From Verrucomicrobia bacterium SCGC AAA164-E04 (lineage in GTDB: Bacteria > Verrucomicrobiota > Verrucomicrobiia > Limisphaerales > AAA164-E04), in assembly GCA_000383715.1 (NCBI GenBank), contig KB911951.1, positions 1 to 55,313 on the forward strand: DNA of 55,313 bases. The letters run 5' to 3'. The notes beneath the pieces were generated by a model. It made no database searches. It worked only from the letters and a program-made list of their open reading frames with translations, and was not told where the DNA came from. Below, piece by piece: positions 9,601 through 17,292 of the stretch (positions are counted from its first letter, which is position 1; the number at the start of each line of letters is the position of its first letter). A program made the translations under genes and the position numbers.

Positions 9601-9875
9601 ATGCGATAGAACCGAGCTGAGTCCGCCACTTCACCCAGGTCAAGGTATTCCTGAAAAGGCCCCCATGACAGCGCCCATGGTTTCCAGGAGTCCATGTCAG
9701 AAGATACTTCCAGTTGATATTCGGTTTCGTTGCCCGATGACTGATGGATGGCAACGGTGTTTCCCTGACCTGCTCGTGAGATGGTGACTTTGGACTGGGC
9801 GAGTGCCAACAAAGGGACCCAGCCGCAGATGAAGAGGCAAAAAAAGGTTACCAGACGTCGGGTTGGGATAACCAT
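6693..9875 (-). CDS. Exported phosphohistidine-swivel plus PEP/pyruvate-binding (ATP-grasp) protein
   Basis: About 1060 residues from the ATG at 9875 (an ATG at 9896 adds seven residues). The start is followed at once by a signal peptide (RRLVTFFCLFICGWVPLLALA). Around residues 30-95 lies a short module (YQLEVSSDMDSWKPW...FYRIKD) seen in many verrucomicrobial exported proteins. At about 305-345 is a PEP-utiliser swivel domain with candidate phosphohistidine H328 in SPATPNAHVAILA. From about 410 comes an N-terminal PEP-synthase/PPDK-type nucleotide-binding domain, with FVGGKAANLG near 425 and RSSTNVEDSEYFSGAG near 531. The last 330 residues are unassigned. Swivel-before-ATP-grasp order is reversed relative to PEP synthase and recalls glucan-water dikinases. 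It starts 53 bases after phoR on the same strand. The function is unknown: export of an ATP-dependent enzyme is hard to reconcile with a periplasm lacking ATP. Confidence 0.75.
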   Translation of the reverse strand: MVIPTRRLVTFFCLFICGWVPLLALAQSKVTISRAGQGNTVAIHQSSGNETEYQLEVSSDMDSWKPWALSWGPFQEYLDLGEVADSARFYRIKDMNSKEAPDWTNQLGLNPEPLASAPRYKGDLTWVKFAIPLDQSGNVYFQNSRAFPFHFDFATRFLPAFSGMNVTEFENISLIPATQEVVLGAVLFPSNPLVRELGIQFVGREFFSSEKVLNWLNLVSQRLRLEGDWQVFYMPTFEQKERAVEEASLFKQQGFPVDSPSRWVMEDALYSEGWALGRLQFVDANELEDAFSKGNLLSTDILILDSVPAEVPPVAGIIVLSPATPNAHVAILAKSQGIPFAFVADQHKQAQLMHWVGDDALFIASENEQIPDIKTLRVETQLTDEQKDQLLALKQAPKLDYTSFEHANQLTFQVADLTPEHLSFVGGKAANLGFLLRSLPDHAPQEAIAFSFDLWTEFMAQTMSSGLTLKEMIAIELNALKFPVEDPAHFSLRLRAIRTWIKDEASFSVYQQQKIIQALEPLDANRRIRFRSSTNVEDSEYFSGAGLYDSFSGCLADEQDQDDEGPSACDSTKKNERGVFRAIQKVFASFYNENAFIERLRRGVNEDEVGMAILAHYSFPDQMERANGVATLKLEQREDGTLELIEGTLVTQKDAVSVANPDSVAAPEVVALVVSNEGDITHEVVQASGLVQLGATVLDWPEGYTLLTELLRQASDSYLEFFVDKTEVWLDFEYKYISPGSFVIKQIRELPVVPVTGQLPPVTFSNVDAFEVVQGEFGDMMARHRLKSIWRFQSWGIIGEDLPQNPVDLLNVDLEFLHDHKKMRFEGNLNALPGAEVRVNSKSLIADWYWGEDQDRVDYRLEFDFLYRLDQRPSPFLDLSDAEIELTAHYATRRPELDLWRNRVTMINQDSVKLADIDPADTKLGFPHVTWKRRVKGAEEGVSISSQFFIGTYKFRGETPWILKTMVLQGWGGTNIAAKDLDPFELHSTFSQTYFPGHHNFIETLILEPRLEPNFPEQLLTEMESRNIRAWILMHDSANVNPTLTSKIQVLTLDNRLIDL

Positions 9876-9928
9876 GTCACTTAAACTGTACTGCATGACC
9901 GATACAGTGTATTTTAAACGGAGGACTG

Positions 9929-11167
9929 TCAAGTGACAGATCTCAAACGTTGGGCCTGAGTGTTGGAATCTGCAGAAAGATCTGCGGAAGCCCTGAGTGT
10001 GAAAAAGAAAGTCGTTCCTTCTCCCATCCTGCTTTCTACCCAAACACGTCCACCCAGGGTCTGGGCGATGTGCTTGACGATCGATAGACCAAGACCCGTA
10101 CCGCCCTGAGCACGGGAACGAGCCTTGTCCACACGAAAGAACCGTTCAAAGATACGATCAAGCGACTCAGGCGGGATACCTGGTCCATCATCAGAAATAC
10201 TGACTCGAATTTGTTCGTGGCCATCCGGTTCGGCATGGACCGAAACCTTTCCAGCCTCCGAGCCATACTTGATGGCATTTTCCAGCAGATTGAGGAGGAT
10301 CTGCTCCAGCAGATCTGAATCCGCAAGGACGTGCAGTTGGGGATCCACCGCAAGCAAGAGCTGCGTCTGTTTCCTGTCAGCGTTTCTTTGTAAATCATCC
10401 AGCACACGCGAGACCTCAGGAGCCAACTGCAAAGACTGGAGGTTGACTGTAGCTTGCCCGGACTCTAAACGTGAGACCATCAACAGATCCTCAATCAAAT
10501 GAGCAAGCCGATCTGAATGTTTTCTTACTTTACCCAAAAATCCAGTCAAGGTTTCCCGTTCCATGGAGGGATGATCGATCATGGTTTCAACAAAACCTTT
10601 GATCATGGACAAAGGCGTCCTGAGTTCATGACTGACATTCGCAACGAAATCACGCCTGGAATTTTCCAATTCTTTCAAACGAGTAAAATCGTGAAAAATG
10701 AGCAATACGCTTTCAGGTTGGCCTGAGGAACTATGGACAACCACCGCATTCAATCTAAGACTGTTGGCATCCAGACCGCTTGGATTGATCTCAACGCCCA
10801 TGGTCCGTCCATTCTTTAATGTCCGTTCGAAAACTTCATCAACTTCGTGCAGCCTCAACACTTCAAGCAAGGTCGTATTAGCGGGGACGTTTCCTGGAAT
10901 ACCGAAAATACGGTGTATGGCGCGATTCATGAAAACCACTCGCCCAGAGAGACCACACAACATCACACCCTCAGCCATCGCATCAAACACCAAGTCACGA
11001 TGATGTTCCATATCGGCTCGCGTTTCGATCAATTGGTCTTCGAGCGCTTGAATACGCTGGTTAGACGCAGCCGCGTGTTTTCGAACACGCGAGTAAAAAA
11101 CCAGCCATACAACTGAGACCAGAAGCGCAGTAAGCAAAAAAGTAAAACAAGCAACAAACCAAATCAT
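9929..11167 (-). CDS. phoR: Phosphate-regulon-type sensor histidine kinase PhoR
   Basis: The 412-residue protein starts at ATG 11167; a TTG three codons upstream is also open. One N-terminal membrane helix (about 1-25) is followed by a short coiled coil and a PAS domain (about 57-160, DAMAEGVMLCGLSGRVVFMN). The HisKA domain carries the phospho-accepting H180 in VSHELRTPLS, and the HATPase domain has the N box LLNLLENAIKYG, G1 DDGPGIP and GTGLGLSIVKH. There is no periplasmic loop, as in PhoR proteins that sense phosphate through PstSCAB/PhoU; those genes are not in this window. phoB lies 84 bases upstream on the same strand, and the exported phosphotransfer-like gene follows within 53 bases. 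Kinase assignment is certain; PhoR identity rests on architecture and the PhoB neighbour. Confidence 0.85.
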   Translation of the reverse strand: MIWFVACFTFLLTALLVSVVWLVFYSRVRKHAAASNQRIQALEDQLIETRADMEHHRDLVFDAMAEGVMLCGLSGRVVFMNRAIHRIFGIPGNVPANTTLLEVLRLHEVDEVFERTLKNGRTMGVEINPSGLDANSLRLNAVVVHSSSGQPESVLLIFHDFTRLKELENSRRDFVANVSHELRTPLSMIKGFVETMIDHPSMERETLTGFLGKVRKHSDRLAHLIEDLLMVSRLESGQATVNLQSLQLAPEVSRVLDDLQRNADRKQTQLLLAVDPQLHVLADSDLLEQILLNLLENAIKYGSEAGKVSVHAEPDGHEQIRVSISDDGPGIPPESLDRIFERFFRVDKARSRAQGGTGLGLSIVKHIAQTLGGRVWVESRMGEGTTFFFTLRASADLSADSNTQAQRLRSVT

Positions 11168-11251
11168 GAGTAACAAATAAGATGCAATGTGGCTAGATCA
11201 CTGAATGCATGGATAGGATTCAAAACAGCCATATCGTTTGCCTGATCCGGG

Positions 11252-11941
11252 CTATTCACAAGGTTCCACCAACCGATAGCCCACACCACGTATGGTCGAA
11301 ATATAATGCCCAGCCTGCCCCAGCTTTTCACGCAGGCGACGCACATGAGTATCCACAGTACGCGTATCAATCGCCTGATCATAGCCCCATACATCCTTCA
11401 ATAACTGATCTCTTGACTGAACACGACCTTTACGTTCCATCAATAAATGAAGCAGTTTGAACTCGGTGGCGGTAAGATCAACTGCTTTACCAGAAACTCG
11501 GGCTTCGTGACATGGAATATCCAATTCAAGTTCTTTGACGTGAATTCTCTCCACAACACCTTGGGATTTTTCCTTGCGCTTAAGCAGGTTACGAACACGA
11601 AGCATCAATTCGCGAGGGCTGAACGGCTTGGTCACATAATCATCCGCACCGAACTCCAATCCCAACACGCGGTCGATTTCAGATGCTTTAGCTGTCAGCA
11701 TGATGATTGGCAGGGAAGCAGTGGCAGGGTCACGCCTGAGAATCTTGCAGACCTCCAGTCCGTCAATTTCAGGAAGCATGACATCAAGCAGGATCAGGTC
11801 CGGGGAGAACTTCCGCGACTTTGAGAGTGCTTCCTCTCCGTCTTCGGCTGTGATGACATCATAACCCGATGCCTTGAGGTTAAACCGAATCAACTCAATG
11901 GCGTCGGGCTCATCATCAACAACTAGTATACGTAAACTCAC
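11252..11941 (-). CDS. phoB: PhoB-type response regulator (OmpR/PhoB winged helix)
   Basis: This 229-residue regulator is read from GTG 11941, which is preceded by GGAGG about 12 bases upstream. The receiver domain begins ILVVDDEPDA and holds the phospho-acceptor aspartate in LILLDVMLPEIDG, with MLTAKA and YVTKPFSPREL giving the conserved Thr and Lys. The C-terminal winged helix (ELDIPCHEARVSGKAVDLTATEFKLL to VRRLREKLG...IRGVGYRL) is of the OmpR/PhoB type. An upstream extension to 12004 is open but would overlap the candidate PHO box and starts before the fold. It is the first gene of a probable phoB-phoR-exported protein operon. Activated PhoB binds PHO boxes under phosphate limitation. Confidence 0.88.
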   Translation of the reverse strand: MSLRILVVDDEPDAIELIRFNLKASGYDVITAEDGEEALSKSRKFSPDLILLDVMLPEIDGLEVCKILRRDPATASLPIIMLTAKASEIDRVLGLEFGADDYVTKPFSPRELMLRVRNLLKRKEKSQGVVERIHVKELELDIPCHEARVSGKAVDLTATEFKLLHLLMERKGRVQSRDQLLKDVWGYDQAIDTRTVDTHVRRLREKLGQAGHYISTIRGVGYRLVEPCE

Positions 11942-11986
11942 CTTTTCAACGATCCTCCAGTTAAATGCCTTCCATGAGGCGACAGT

Positions 11987-12004
11987 GTAACATTTGTGTG
12001 ACAA
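11987..12004 (-). promoter_or_regulatory. Candidate PHO box upstream of phoB
   Basis: On the minus strand the sequence TTGTCAC-ACAA-ATGTTAC forms two 7-base half sites with an 11-base period, the spacing of classical PHO boxes (CTGTCAT repeats). Each half matches the consensus at 5 of 7 positions. It ends 46 bases before the GTG of phoB, a suitable place for autoregulation. The region lies between two divergent genes, so the oxidoreductase at 12073 could also be affected. Confidence 0.35.
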
Positions 12005-12072
12005 AAATGAACCGAGAAATGCTTGTCATTGAAATCTGGACGCCAACAAGCTTGCTCTTATAATGACGCGTC

Positions 12073-13413
12073 ATGAATTCCCGTCAATCATTCAACCGTC
12101 GCCGGTTCCTTGCATCCGGATCACTGGCCGCAACAAGCCTCGCTTTTCCCTGGATTTCAGTTCGAAACGTCCTGGGAGCAAACAGTCGATTGAACATCGC
12201 GGCCATCGGAGCAGGCGGAAAAGGTGGAGTCGACATTGGTTATTGCGCGGGGGAAAACGTGGTGGCTCTTTGCGATGTCGATACAAGGAATGCGGCAGGC
12301 GCATTCAAAAAATTCCCTGAGGCCAGCATTTACCAGGATTTCAGGGAGCTTTTCGATAAGGAGAGCAGCCAGATTGATGCCGTCACCATCTCGACGCCTG
12401 ACCATACCCACGCGCATCCGGCGATCATGGCCATGAGGGCGGGAAAACATGTTTATTGCCAGAAACCGCTGACTCATACCGTCGAAGAAGCTCGTATTTT
12501 GACGAAAATAGCGCGTGAAACAGGAGTGGTTACCCAGATGGGGAATCAAGGGCATTCCCAGACTGAGAGCCGCCGCCTTGTTGAATTGATTCAGGCCGGC
12601 GTTATCGGGGAAGTCAAGGAGGCGCATATCTGGACCGACCGACCGATTTGGCCTCAAGGATTGAAACGCCCCGCTGAAGTTCAGGCAGTCCCCGACACGA
12701 TCAATTGGGACCTGTGGCTGGGCCCGGCCCCTGAACGCCCTTATCACCCATCTTATGCTCCCTTCAAATGGAGAGGCTGGTGGGACTTCGGTACGGGTGC
12801 ACTGGGTGATATGGGATGCCATAATATGGACCTCGCCTTCTTTGCCCTTGACCTGAAAAACCCTACTGAAATATCAGGAACCGGCGAGGGTGGCACCGAT
12901 GAATCTGCTCCAACGTCCTCCAAGGTGCTTTGGAAATTCCCAGCCAATAAGCAACGAGGCCCGGTCGAACTGACCTGGTATGATGGAGGACAAAAACCTG
13001 ATCCGTCGCTGGTGTCAGAGAAGGAGCTCCCGGGGAATGGCTGTATTCTCATGGGCACGAAAGATACCATGTATGTGCCCAGTTATTGGGGAGCAGCGTC
13101 CTTTTTGTCGGGTGCGTCCATGGAAGATTTTGCTGGAATCGATGCGAGCCTGCCACGATGGCCTGGAGCAGATAAGGATAATGACAAGGCACATCACCAT
13201 GAGTGGATTGCTGCTTGCAAAGGAAATGCCAAAGCGCTTTCACACTTTGATTACGCAGGTCCTATGACAGAGGCCGTGTTACTTGGCAACGTTGCTATTC
13301 GGGCTGGATCTCGCATTCAGTGGGACGCCGAAAGCATGAGGGTGACGAACAATGAGCATGCAAACCAATTTATCCGAAAGGCCTATCGAAAGGGCTGGGA
13401 ACTACCCGTTTGA
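12073..13413 (+). CDS. Tat-exported Gfo/Idh/MocA-family oxidoreductase
   Basis: The 446-residue protein starts at ATG 12073. It carries a twin-arginine signal (NRRRFLASGS at residues 8-17, then a hydrophobic stretch to about 35). The Rossmann fold follows with the dinucleotide motif IAAIGAGGKGG, and ISTPDHTHA and CQKPLTH give the family's catalytic-lysine region (EKP replaced by QKP). The long C-terminal domain contains WRGWWDFGTGALGDMGCHNMD, typical of the secreted verrucomicrobial/planctomycete branch. Members bind NAD(P) tightly and act on sugars or glycosides. It is transcribed divergently from phoB and has no operon partner; the next gene is convergent. Substrate is unknown. Confidence 0.88.
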   Translation: MNSRQSFNRRRFLASGSLAATSLAFPWISVRNVLGANSRLNIAAIGAGGKGGVDIGYCAGENVVALCDVDTRNAAGAFKKFPEASIYQDFRELFDKESSQIDAVTISTPDHTHAHPAIMAMRAGKHVYCQKPLTHTVEEARILTKIARETGVVTQMGNQGHSQTESRRLVELIQAGVIGEVKEAHIWTDRPIWPQGLKRPAEVQAVPDTINWDLWLGPAPERPYHPSYAPFKWRGWWDFGTGALGDMGCHNMDLAFFALDLKNPTEISGTGEGGTDESAPTSSKVLWKFPANKQRGPVELTWYDGGQKPDPSLVSEKELPGNGCILMGTKDTMYVPSYWGAASFLSGASMEDFAGIDASLPRWPGADKDNDKAHHHEWIAACKGNAKALSHFDYAGPMTEAVLLGNVAIRAGSRIQWDAESMRVTNNEHANQFIRKAYRKGWELPV

Positions 13414-13445
13414 CCTTTGCCATTGAAGGATGAAAATTTGCCGGC

Positions 13446-13742
13446 TCATATGGGAAAGTACCATTTGAGAAACAGGACAATCAGGACGAAAGCAACGATC
13501 CTCCATACCCATTGCATGGAGGGTCTGGCCTGGCGCTGAGGACCGTCGCCAAACTCTTCTTTCACAAACGAATCATAGTCAAACGAATCGTCATAATCGA
13601 CGCCAATACTTTCGTATTGCGCCCGCTCTGACCAACCGGTTTCTTCACACGAGCCACATTCTGGACATGCCCTGTGATCGGAAGGAATTTCAGAGCCACA
13701 ATTTGGGCAATATCCTTCAGTCTGGTTCATGGCAACCGGCAT
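13446..13742 (-). CDS. Small zinc-ribbon protein with C-terminal membrane anchor
   Basis: This 98-residue protein (94 if the ATG at 13730 is used) has two CxxC pairs near the N-terminus, CPNCG and CPECG, separated by 12 residues and forming a zinc ribbon. A further cysteine follows in GSCEETG. The middle is acidic and tyrosine-rich (YDDSFDYDSF), and the last 20 residues form one membrane helix (WRIVAFVLIVLFLKWYF). This would place the ribbon in the cytoplasm next to the membrane. The stop of the upstream acetyltransferase gene is only 15 bases away, so the two are probably co-transcribed. The role is unknown. Confidence 0.7.
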   Translation of the reverse strand: MPVAMNQTEGYCPNCGSEIPSDHRACPECGSCEETGWSERAQYESIGVDYDDSFDYDSFVKEEFGDGPQRQARPSMQWVWRIVAFVLIVLFLKWYFPI

Positions 13743-13757
13743 TGAGTTGAGGCTTGA

Positions 13758-14360
13758 TCAGCCACCGACACCTGCGTATTCGATATCTGTGGTGAGCAAA
13801 ATCCCCATCAGCAAATAATCATGGTGTTTTCCCTGCATATCCATGACGTATTTTGGAAAATTGACCAAATCAGAAAAACCGAGCAGGGCAAACACCTTGA
13901 TGGCACGCTCTTGCTCGGCAACAAATTCGGCCTCTAATTTCTCGAGCCCCAGTTGCCTTGCCACGCCCATGAGTTCCTCAACCAAGGCATAGGCCAAACC
14001 TCTTCGGCGAAAATCCGGATGCACGAACACGCTCACCCGGCCGATATGTCGTTTCCATCCAAAGCCGTTTTGATGCAAGGTACAGGCGGCCAAAATCTGA
14101 CCATTCTCTCCCAGAGCCAAAAGGGGGAAATCTTTCTCCAAATCAAGTTTCTCGCACCAACGCTTGATCACATCCGGATCTTGAACTTGATGCTTGATGA
14201 ACAACCGTTCATTTTCTGGGACGGCTTTGAAAAAATTGAATAACGCCTGATGATCCGCTTCTTCCAACGGTCTCAAAGTAGCCTTCAATTCGCCTTTAAA
14301 TATTTTATCTAGGGGATATTTATCTACAATCCCATCCAATGGGGGAAACAAATCTTTCAT
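13758..14360 (-). CDS. GNAT-family N-acetyltransferase
   Basis: In this 200-residue protein the acetyl-CoA-binding motif A is visible as VSVFVHPDFRRRGLAYALVEELM (R/QxxGxA pattern RRRGLA). It is followed by the strand-helix AEFVAEQERAIKVFALLGF typical of GNAT folds. The N-terminal 30 residues precede the domain. The gene runs in the same direction as the zinc-ribbon gene 15 bases downstream, and the unknown membrane-protein gene ends 30 bases upstream, so the three may share a transcript. Substrate cannot be inferred. Confidence 0.85.
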   Translation of the reverse strand: MKDLFPPLDGIVDKYPLDKIFKGELKATLRPLEEADHQALFNFFKAVPENERLFIKHQVQDPDVIKRWCEKLDLEKDFPLLALGENGQILAACTLHQNGFGWKRHIGRVSVFVHPDFRRRGLAYALVEELMGVARQLGLEKLEAEFVAEQERAIKVFALLGFSDLVNFPKYVMDMQGKHHDYLLMGILLTTDIEYAGVGG

Positions 14361-14390
14361 AAGTAAAAAACGAGGTATTTAGAGGTTACA

Positions 14391-15221
14391 TCAACCCACA
14401 TGAAGTTGATCTATTTCGCCAGTTAATCCGAATTCTGAAGTGAAATCCTTAGGCTCCACTCTCAAAGGATCCAAACTCCATCGGGCCGCGAGAGCATGAA
14501 TATGTGAAACATTATGCTCAAGCTTTCGATTGAGTTCTGTCAAAGATTCTGTTTCGAGTTGGTCTCCATAATCAAATGCATGCATGCGTAAAGAGCATTC
14601 TGCTGAAGATGGGCTCCCCTCGTTCCACAATACAGACTCGGCCCAGACATAGGAACGGACCACATTCCCATCAATCAATCGCACCCAGCCATGCTCATGA
14701 ACGCGGGCGTCCAGAGAGAAAAATTGAACTTCCCCCACTTCCTTGCTCAGATTCCGCATATATTTGTAAAAAGTATCAATATCCTCGGATGGGTTGGGCA
14801 GGTAATGCCCGAAAACAAGCACCCAGCCTCGGATTGGAGGAGTAATGAAAAGATGACGCTCAGTTGCTTTGCTTAACCCTTGCTGCCAGGAACAGACTTC
14901 AGTGTTGGTAAGGCCAAGTGCATTTCGAACGGTGCCAATGTTACGGGTTCTAAAAGCCATCCAGCGCTCTGGCTGGCCAAAGACATATTTGGGAATGGAA
15001 TAGTGGCTACGCCAGAGAGAACTCCTTCGAGGTGGAATGGCTGAAATTTCATGACGCAACGGTTTCCTGATATAGGAAACCGTGAGAAAGTAAGCAGCGA
15101 TAGCTATGATAGTCGTTGCTGGTACCAAAAGCAGATACCACATAATGAAATCCACTCCAGCGAGGGAACCTCCGGCTGTCAAGGTTTTGACGTAGTCACT
15201 CAGTTTTTCGAAAAAACTCAT
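14391..15221 (-). CDS. Unknown membrane-anchored protein, source of the left-edge inverted copy
   Basis: I do not recognise this family. From ATG 15221 (preceded by AAGAAG; an upstream ATG at 15290 is possible) it has 276 residues. One strong membrane helix lies at about 27-49 (FIMWYLLLVPATTIIAIAAYFL). A basic cytoplasmic-looking stretch follows, then a soluble domain with several tryptophans and the segment WVLVFGHYLPNPSEDID. Part of the domain (14755-14849) is duplicated in inverted orientation at the left end of the window. It precedes the acetyltransferase gene by 30 bases on the same strand. The frame is intact here, so this is the functional copy. Confidence 0.6.
   Translation of the reverse strand: MSFFEKLSDYVKTLTAGGSLAGVDFIMWYLLLVPATTIIAIAAYFLTVSYIRKPLRHEISAIPPRRSSLWRSHYSIPKYVFGQPERWMAFRTRNIGTVRNALGLTNTEVCSWQQGLSKATERHLFITPPIRGWVLVFGHYLPNPSEDIDTFYKYMRNLSKEVGEVQFFSLDARVHEHGWVRLIDGNVVRSYVWAESVLWNEGSPSSAECSLRMHAFDYGDQLETESLTELNRKLEHNVSHIHALAARWSLDPLRVEPKDFTSEFGLTGEIDQLHVG
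14755..14849 (-). repeat. Parent copy of the 95-bp inverted repeat
   Basis: This segment lies inside the intact coding sequence at 14391-15221 and is perfectly matched, in reverse orientation, by bases 1-95. The reading frame continues on both sides here, so this is the original location and the copy at the left edge is the displaced one. Confidence 0.95.
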
Positions 15222-15523
15222 GCTTCTTGGTTTTATCAGTGAATTGAACAACCCAGAAAACTCGCCAACGACCGCCAGAAAAATGGTCAATCGTGCAAGT
15301 TAATGACTCTAGATATTTGATGATGACTTAAATCAAGAAAGGTTTCAAACCTAAAAGAGTGTCGATTTATTCGTAATAAAAGAGAGCAAAAAACGCCCTT
15401 CTGCGGGATGTTGGTGGGTGAAAATCTATCGGAAGCATGGAGCGGTTTCTTGTGGTGAAATATATTTAATTTGCTAAACGGCTCGGCTCACGATTAAACA
15501 ATGACCATACTGTTTACCATCCC

Positions 15524-16345
15524 ATGGACCTGAAAAAAACATATCCAATCGCCCAGCATTTCAGTCTTGAACGGAAGGAATTAAGCGATGAGGGATGGTT
15601 TACATGCCTTGGAATAAATGGTTTTGATTCGAATGAAAGCCAGTGGACCCAGTGGCTGCACCCTGAAGAAGCCACCTATTATCAGTCCCTTTCAGCCCAA
15701 AACCGGAAGCAGTCTTTCTTACTTGGTCGTGTGTGTGCAAAAAACGCTTATCTGAATGCAAACCCTCAGGAAAGCCCACCAAATGTCCATATACAAACAG
15801 GCATTTTCAAGGACCCGATCCTTCAAAACCAATCTACGACTCAATGGCAGGTAGGGATCACACATTCAAAATCGATCGCGGCGGCTCTGGTCTTTCCAGC
15901 CACTCATCCAATGGCCCTTGATATCGAAGAGTGGGACACCAAAAGAGCAACAACCATGCGAACCCAATGTCATACAGAAGAATTACATTGCTTGGAGAAA
16001 ATCGGTCTTGGAAGCGCTGCTTCAGGTGCTGTCGGCTGGACGGCCAAAGAGGCTATTTCGAAAGCATTGAGGACGGGAATGACTTGCCCGTTCAAGTTAT
16101 TTGGGCTCAAGTCGATCGAAGCGCATCCCGACGGTGGCATCACGGGTTTGTTTATCAATTTTTGCCAGTATCAATTCAGGTCCTGGATCATTGAAGACAA
16201 GGTTTTGAGTATTGTTCTCCCCAAAAGGACGCGCCTCATTTTCTCTAAAAATGGTCCGAAGCTCACCAATACAGCGTCAAAAGCCCATGGATTACCTTCG
16301 GTTCATGATGCATCACACAGTCATAGCCCAGTCTCTGGGTCTTGA
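15524..16345 (+). CDS. Sfp-type 4'-phosphopantetheinyl transferase
   Basis: The 273-residue protein belongs to the Sfp/AcpT superfamily, which transfers phosphopantetheine from CoA to carrier proteins. The signature pair is visible: the Mg-binding motif MALDIEEW at about 129-136 (G/A-x-D-x-E) and WTAKEAISKALRTGM at about 174-188 (the WxxKEA motif). A GITHSK strand precedes the first. Length fits two-lobed Sfp-type enzymes rather than the about 120-residue AcpS. The last 25 residues are low-complexity. No polyketide, NRPS or polyunsaturated fatty acid synthase genes lie within the window, so the carrier target is elsewhere. It stands alone, with 230 bases of non-coding DNA before it and 349 after. 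Confidence 0.82.
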   Translation: MDLKKTYPIAQHFSLERKELSDEGWFTCLGINGFDSNESQWTQWLHPEEATYYQSLSAQNRKQSFLLGRVCAKNAYLNANPQESPPNVHIQTGIFKDPILQNQSTTQWQVGITHSKSIAAALVFPATHPMALDIEEWDTKRATTMRTQCHTEELHCLEKIGLGSAASGAVGWTAKEAISKALRTGMTCPFKLFGLKSIEAHPDGGITGLFINFCQYQFRSWIIEDKVLSIVLPKRTRLIFSKNGPKLTNTASKAHGLPSVHDASHSHSPVSGS

Positions 16346-16694
16346 ATTGTTTTCGAAAAAACGGCAAGTGATTGTTTCCAAATTTGACTTCCCGGAATCG
16401 TAATTCCTTGTGAAAAGACAAACCTAAACTTCAAACCAAAAAGAAGGTCTGTTTTGAATCAACTGGACAAAGCCGTTACCAAAAAGCCCTCATGTTCTGG
16501 CCGTTGGCTGCTTAAGGTGGCAATAAACACGTGTTGCTATCCTGAGAATGGATAACAGACAGCAGGAAAATGGGACGTAATGAATCAATCAATTGCCCTC
16601 TGTGGCCCGTTTTTGTCTCAGCCTCATAATTCCGGAATTTTTCTTTGGCAAAACCAACCAGGGACACTATGATATAGGTTATATATTCCTTTAT
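16346..16694. other. Intergenic region without recognisable gene
   Basis: This 349-base stretch lies between the phosphopantetheinyl transferase and the CheY-like gene. I see no convincing open frame, tRNA, terminator or riboswitch. A short imperfect inverted repeat around the sequence GCAATAAACACGTGTTGC (near 16520-16537) is the only local structure. The region must carry the promoter of the downstream gene. Confidence 0.5.
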
Positions 16695-17075
16695 ATGGCG
16701 AAAATCTTGTTAATCGATGATGATGAATACATACGTATGTGGACGTCAATACACCTTGACAAGGCCGGTCATCAAACCACGACTGCCGCTGATGGCGATC
16801 CGGGAATAAATTTGGCGAGCAAAATCAAGTTTGACTTGGTCATCACAGATATCATCATGCCCGACAAAGAGGGGCTGGAAACCATCATTGAACTCAAAAA
16901 AGGGAATCCAGATTTACCCATCATTGCGATGTCTGGAGGAGGCCACATGAGTTCCGACGATATCCTCGAGCTAGCCCTTTCCCTTGGAGCCAACGCCGTA
17001 TTGCGAAAGCCATTTGATGGTAGCGAGCTTATCGCTTTGGTCGAATCCTGTCTTGCTCCAATTTCTGACTCTTGA
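16695..17075 (+). CDS. CheY-like single-domain response regulator
   Basis: The 126-residue protein starts at ATG 16695 (MAKILLIDDDEY), which fits the fold exactly; an upstream extension from 16593 has no matching domain. The acidic pocket DDD, the phospho-acceptor aspartate in LVITDIIMPDKEG, the AMSGGG switch region and the conserved lysine in VLRKPFDGSEL are all present. There is no output domain, so it must signal through a protein partner. No kinase is adjacent; phoR is 5 kb away on the other strand. Its partner and output are unknown. Confidence 0.85.
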   Translation: MAKILLIDDDEYIRMWTSIHLDKAGHQTTTAADGDPGINLASKIKFDLVITDIIMPDKEGLETIIELKKGNPDLPIIAMSGGGHMSSDDILELALSLGANAVLRKPFDGSELIALVESCLAPISDS

Positions 17076-17292
17076 ATTAAAGCGATTACCCAGTAGGTTC
17101 TATTACTGTGCCTCATGAACACGCGATGAAACCCTGATGTCGTTGCAAACTCTCATCTCTAAGGTCTTTTAAGATCCCTCTCAGGAAAGATTTTCGCGGG
17201 TTCGATCCTTGAAAAAAGTTTCAAGTTCAGACACCGTTTGCAAGGAAGCTGAGGCAACTGGAGACACGCCCACTGAAGGATTTTTTGGAGAA

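Noticed and set aside
12157..12822. Minus-strand frame of 221 codons
   Set aside because: It is opposite the Tat-exported oxidoreductase, which has clear family motifs.
17190..17215. GGGTTCGATCC-like T-arm sequence suggestive of a tRNA
   Set aside because: No pairing arms, anticodon loop or CCA-type end could be built around it.
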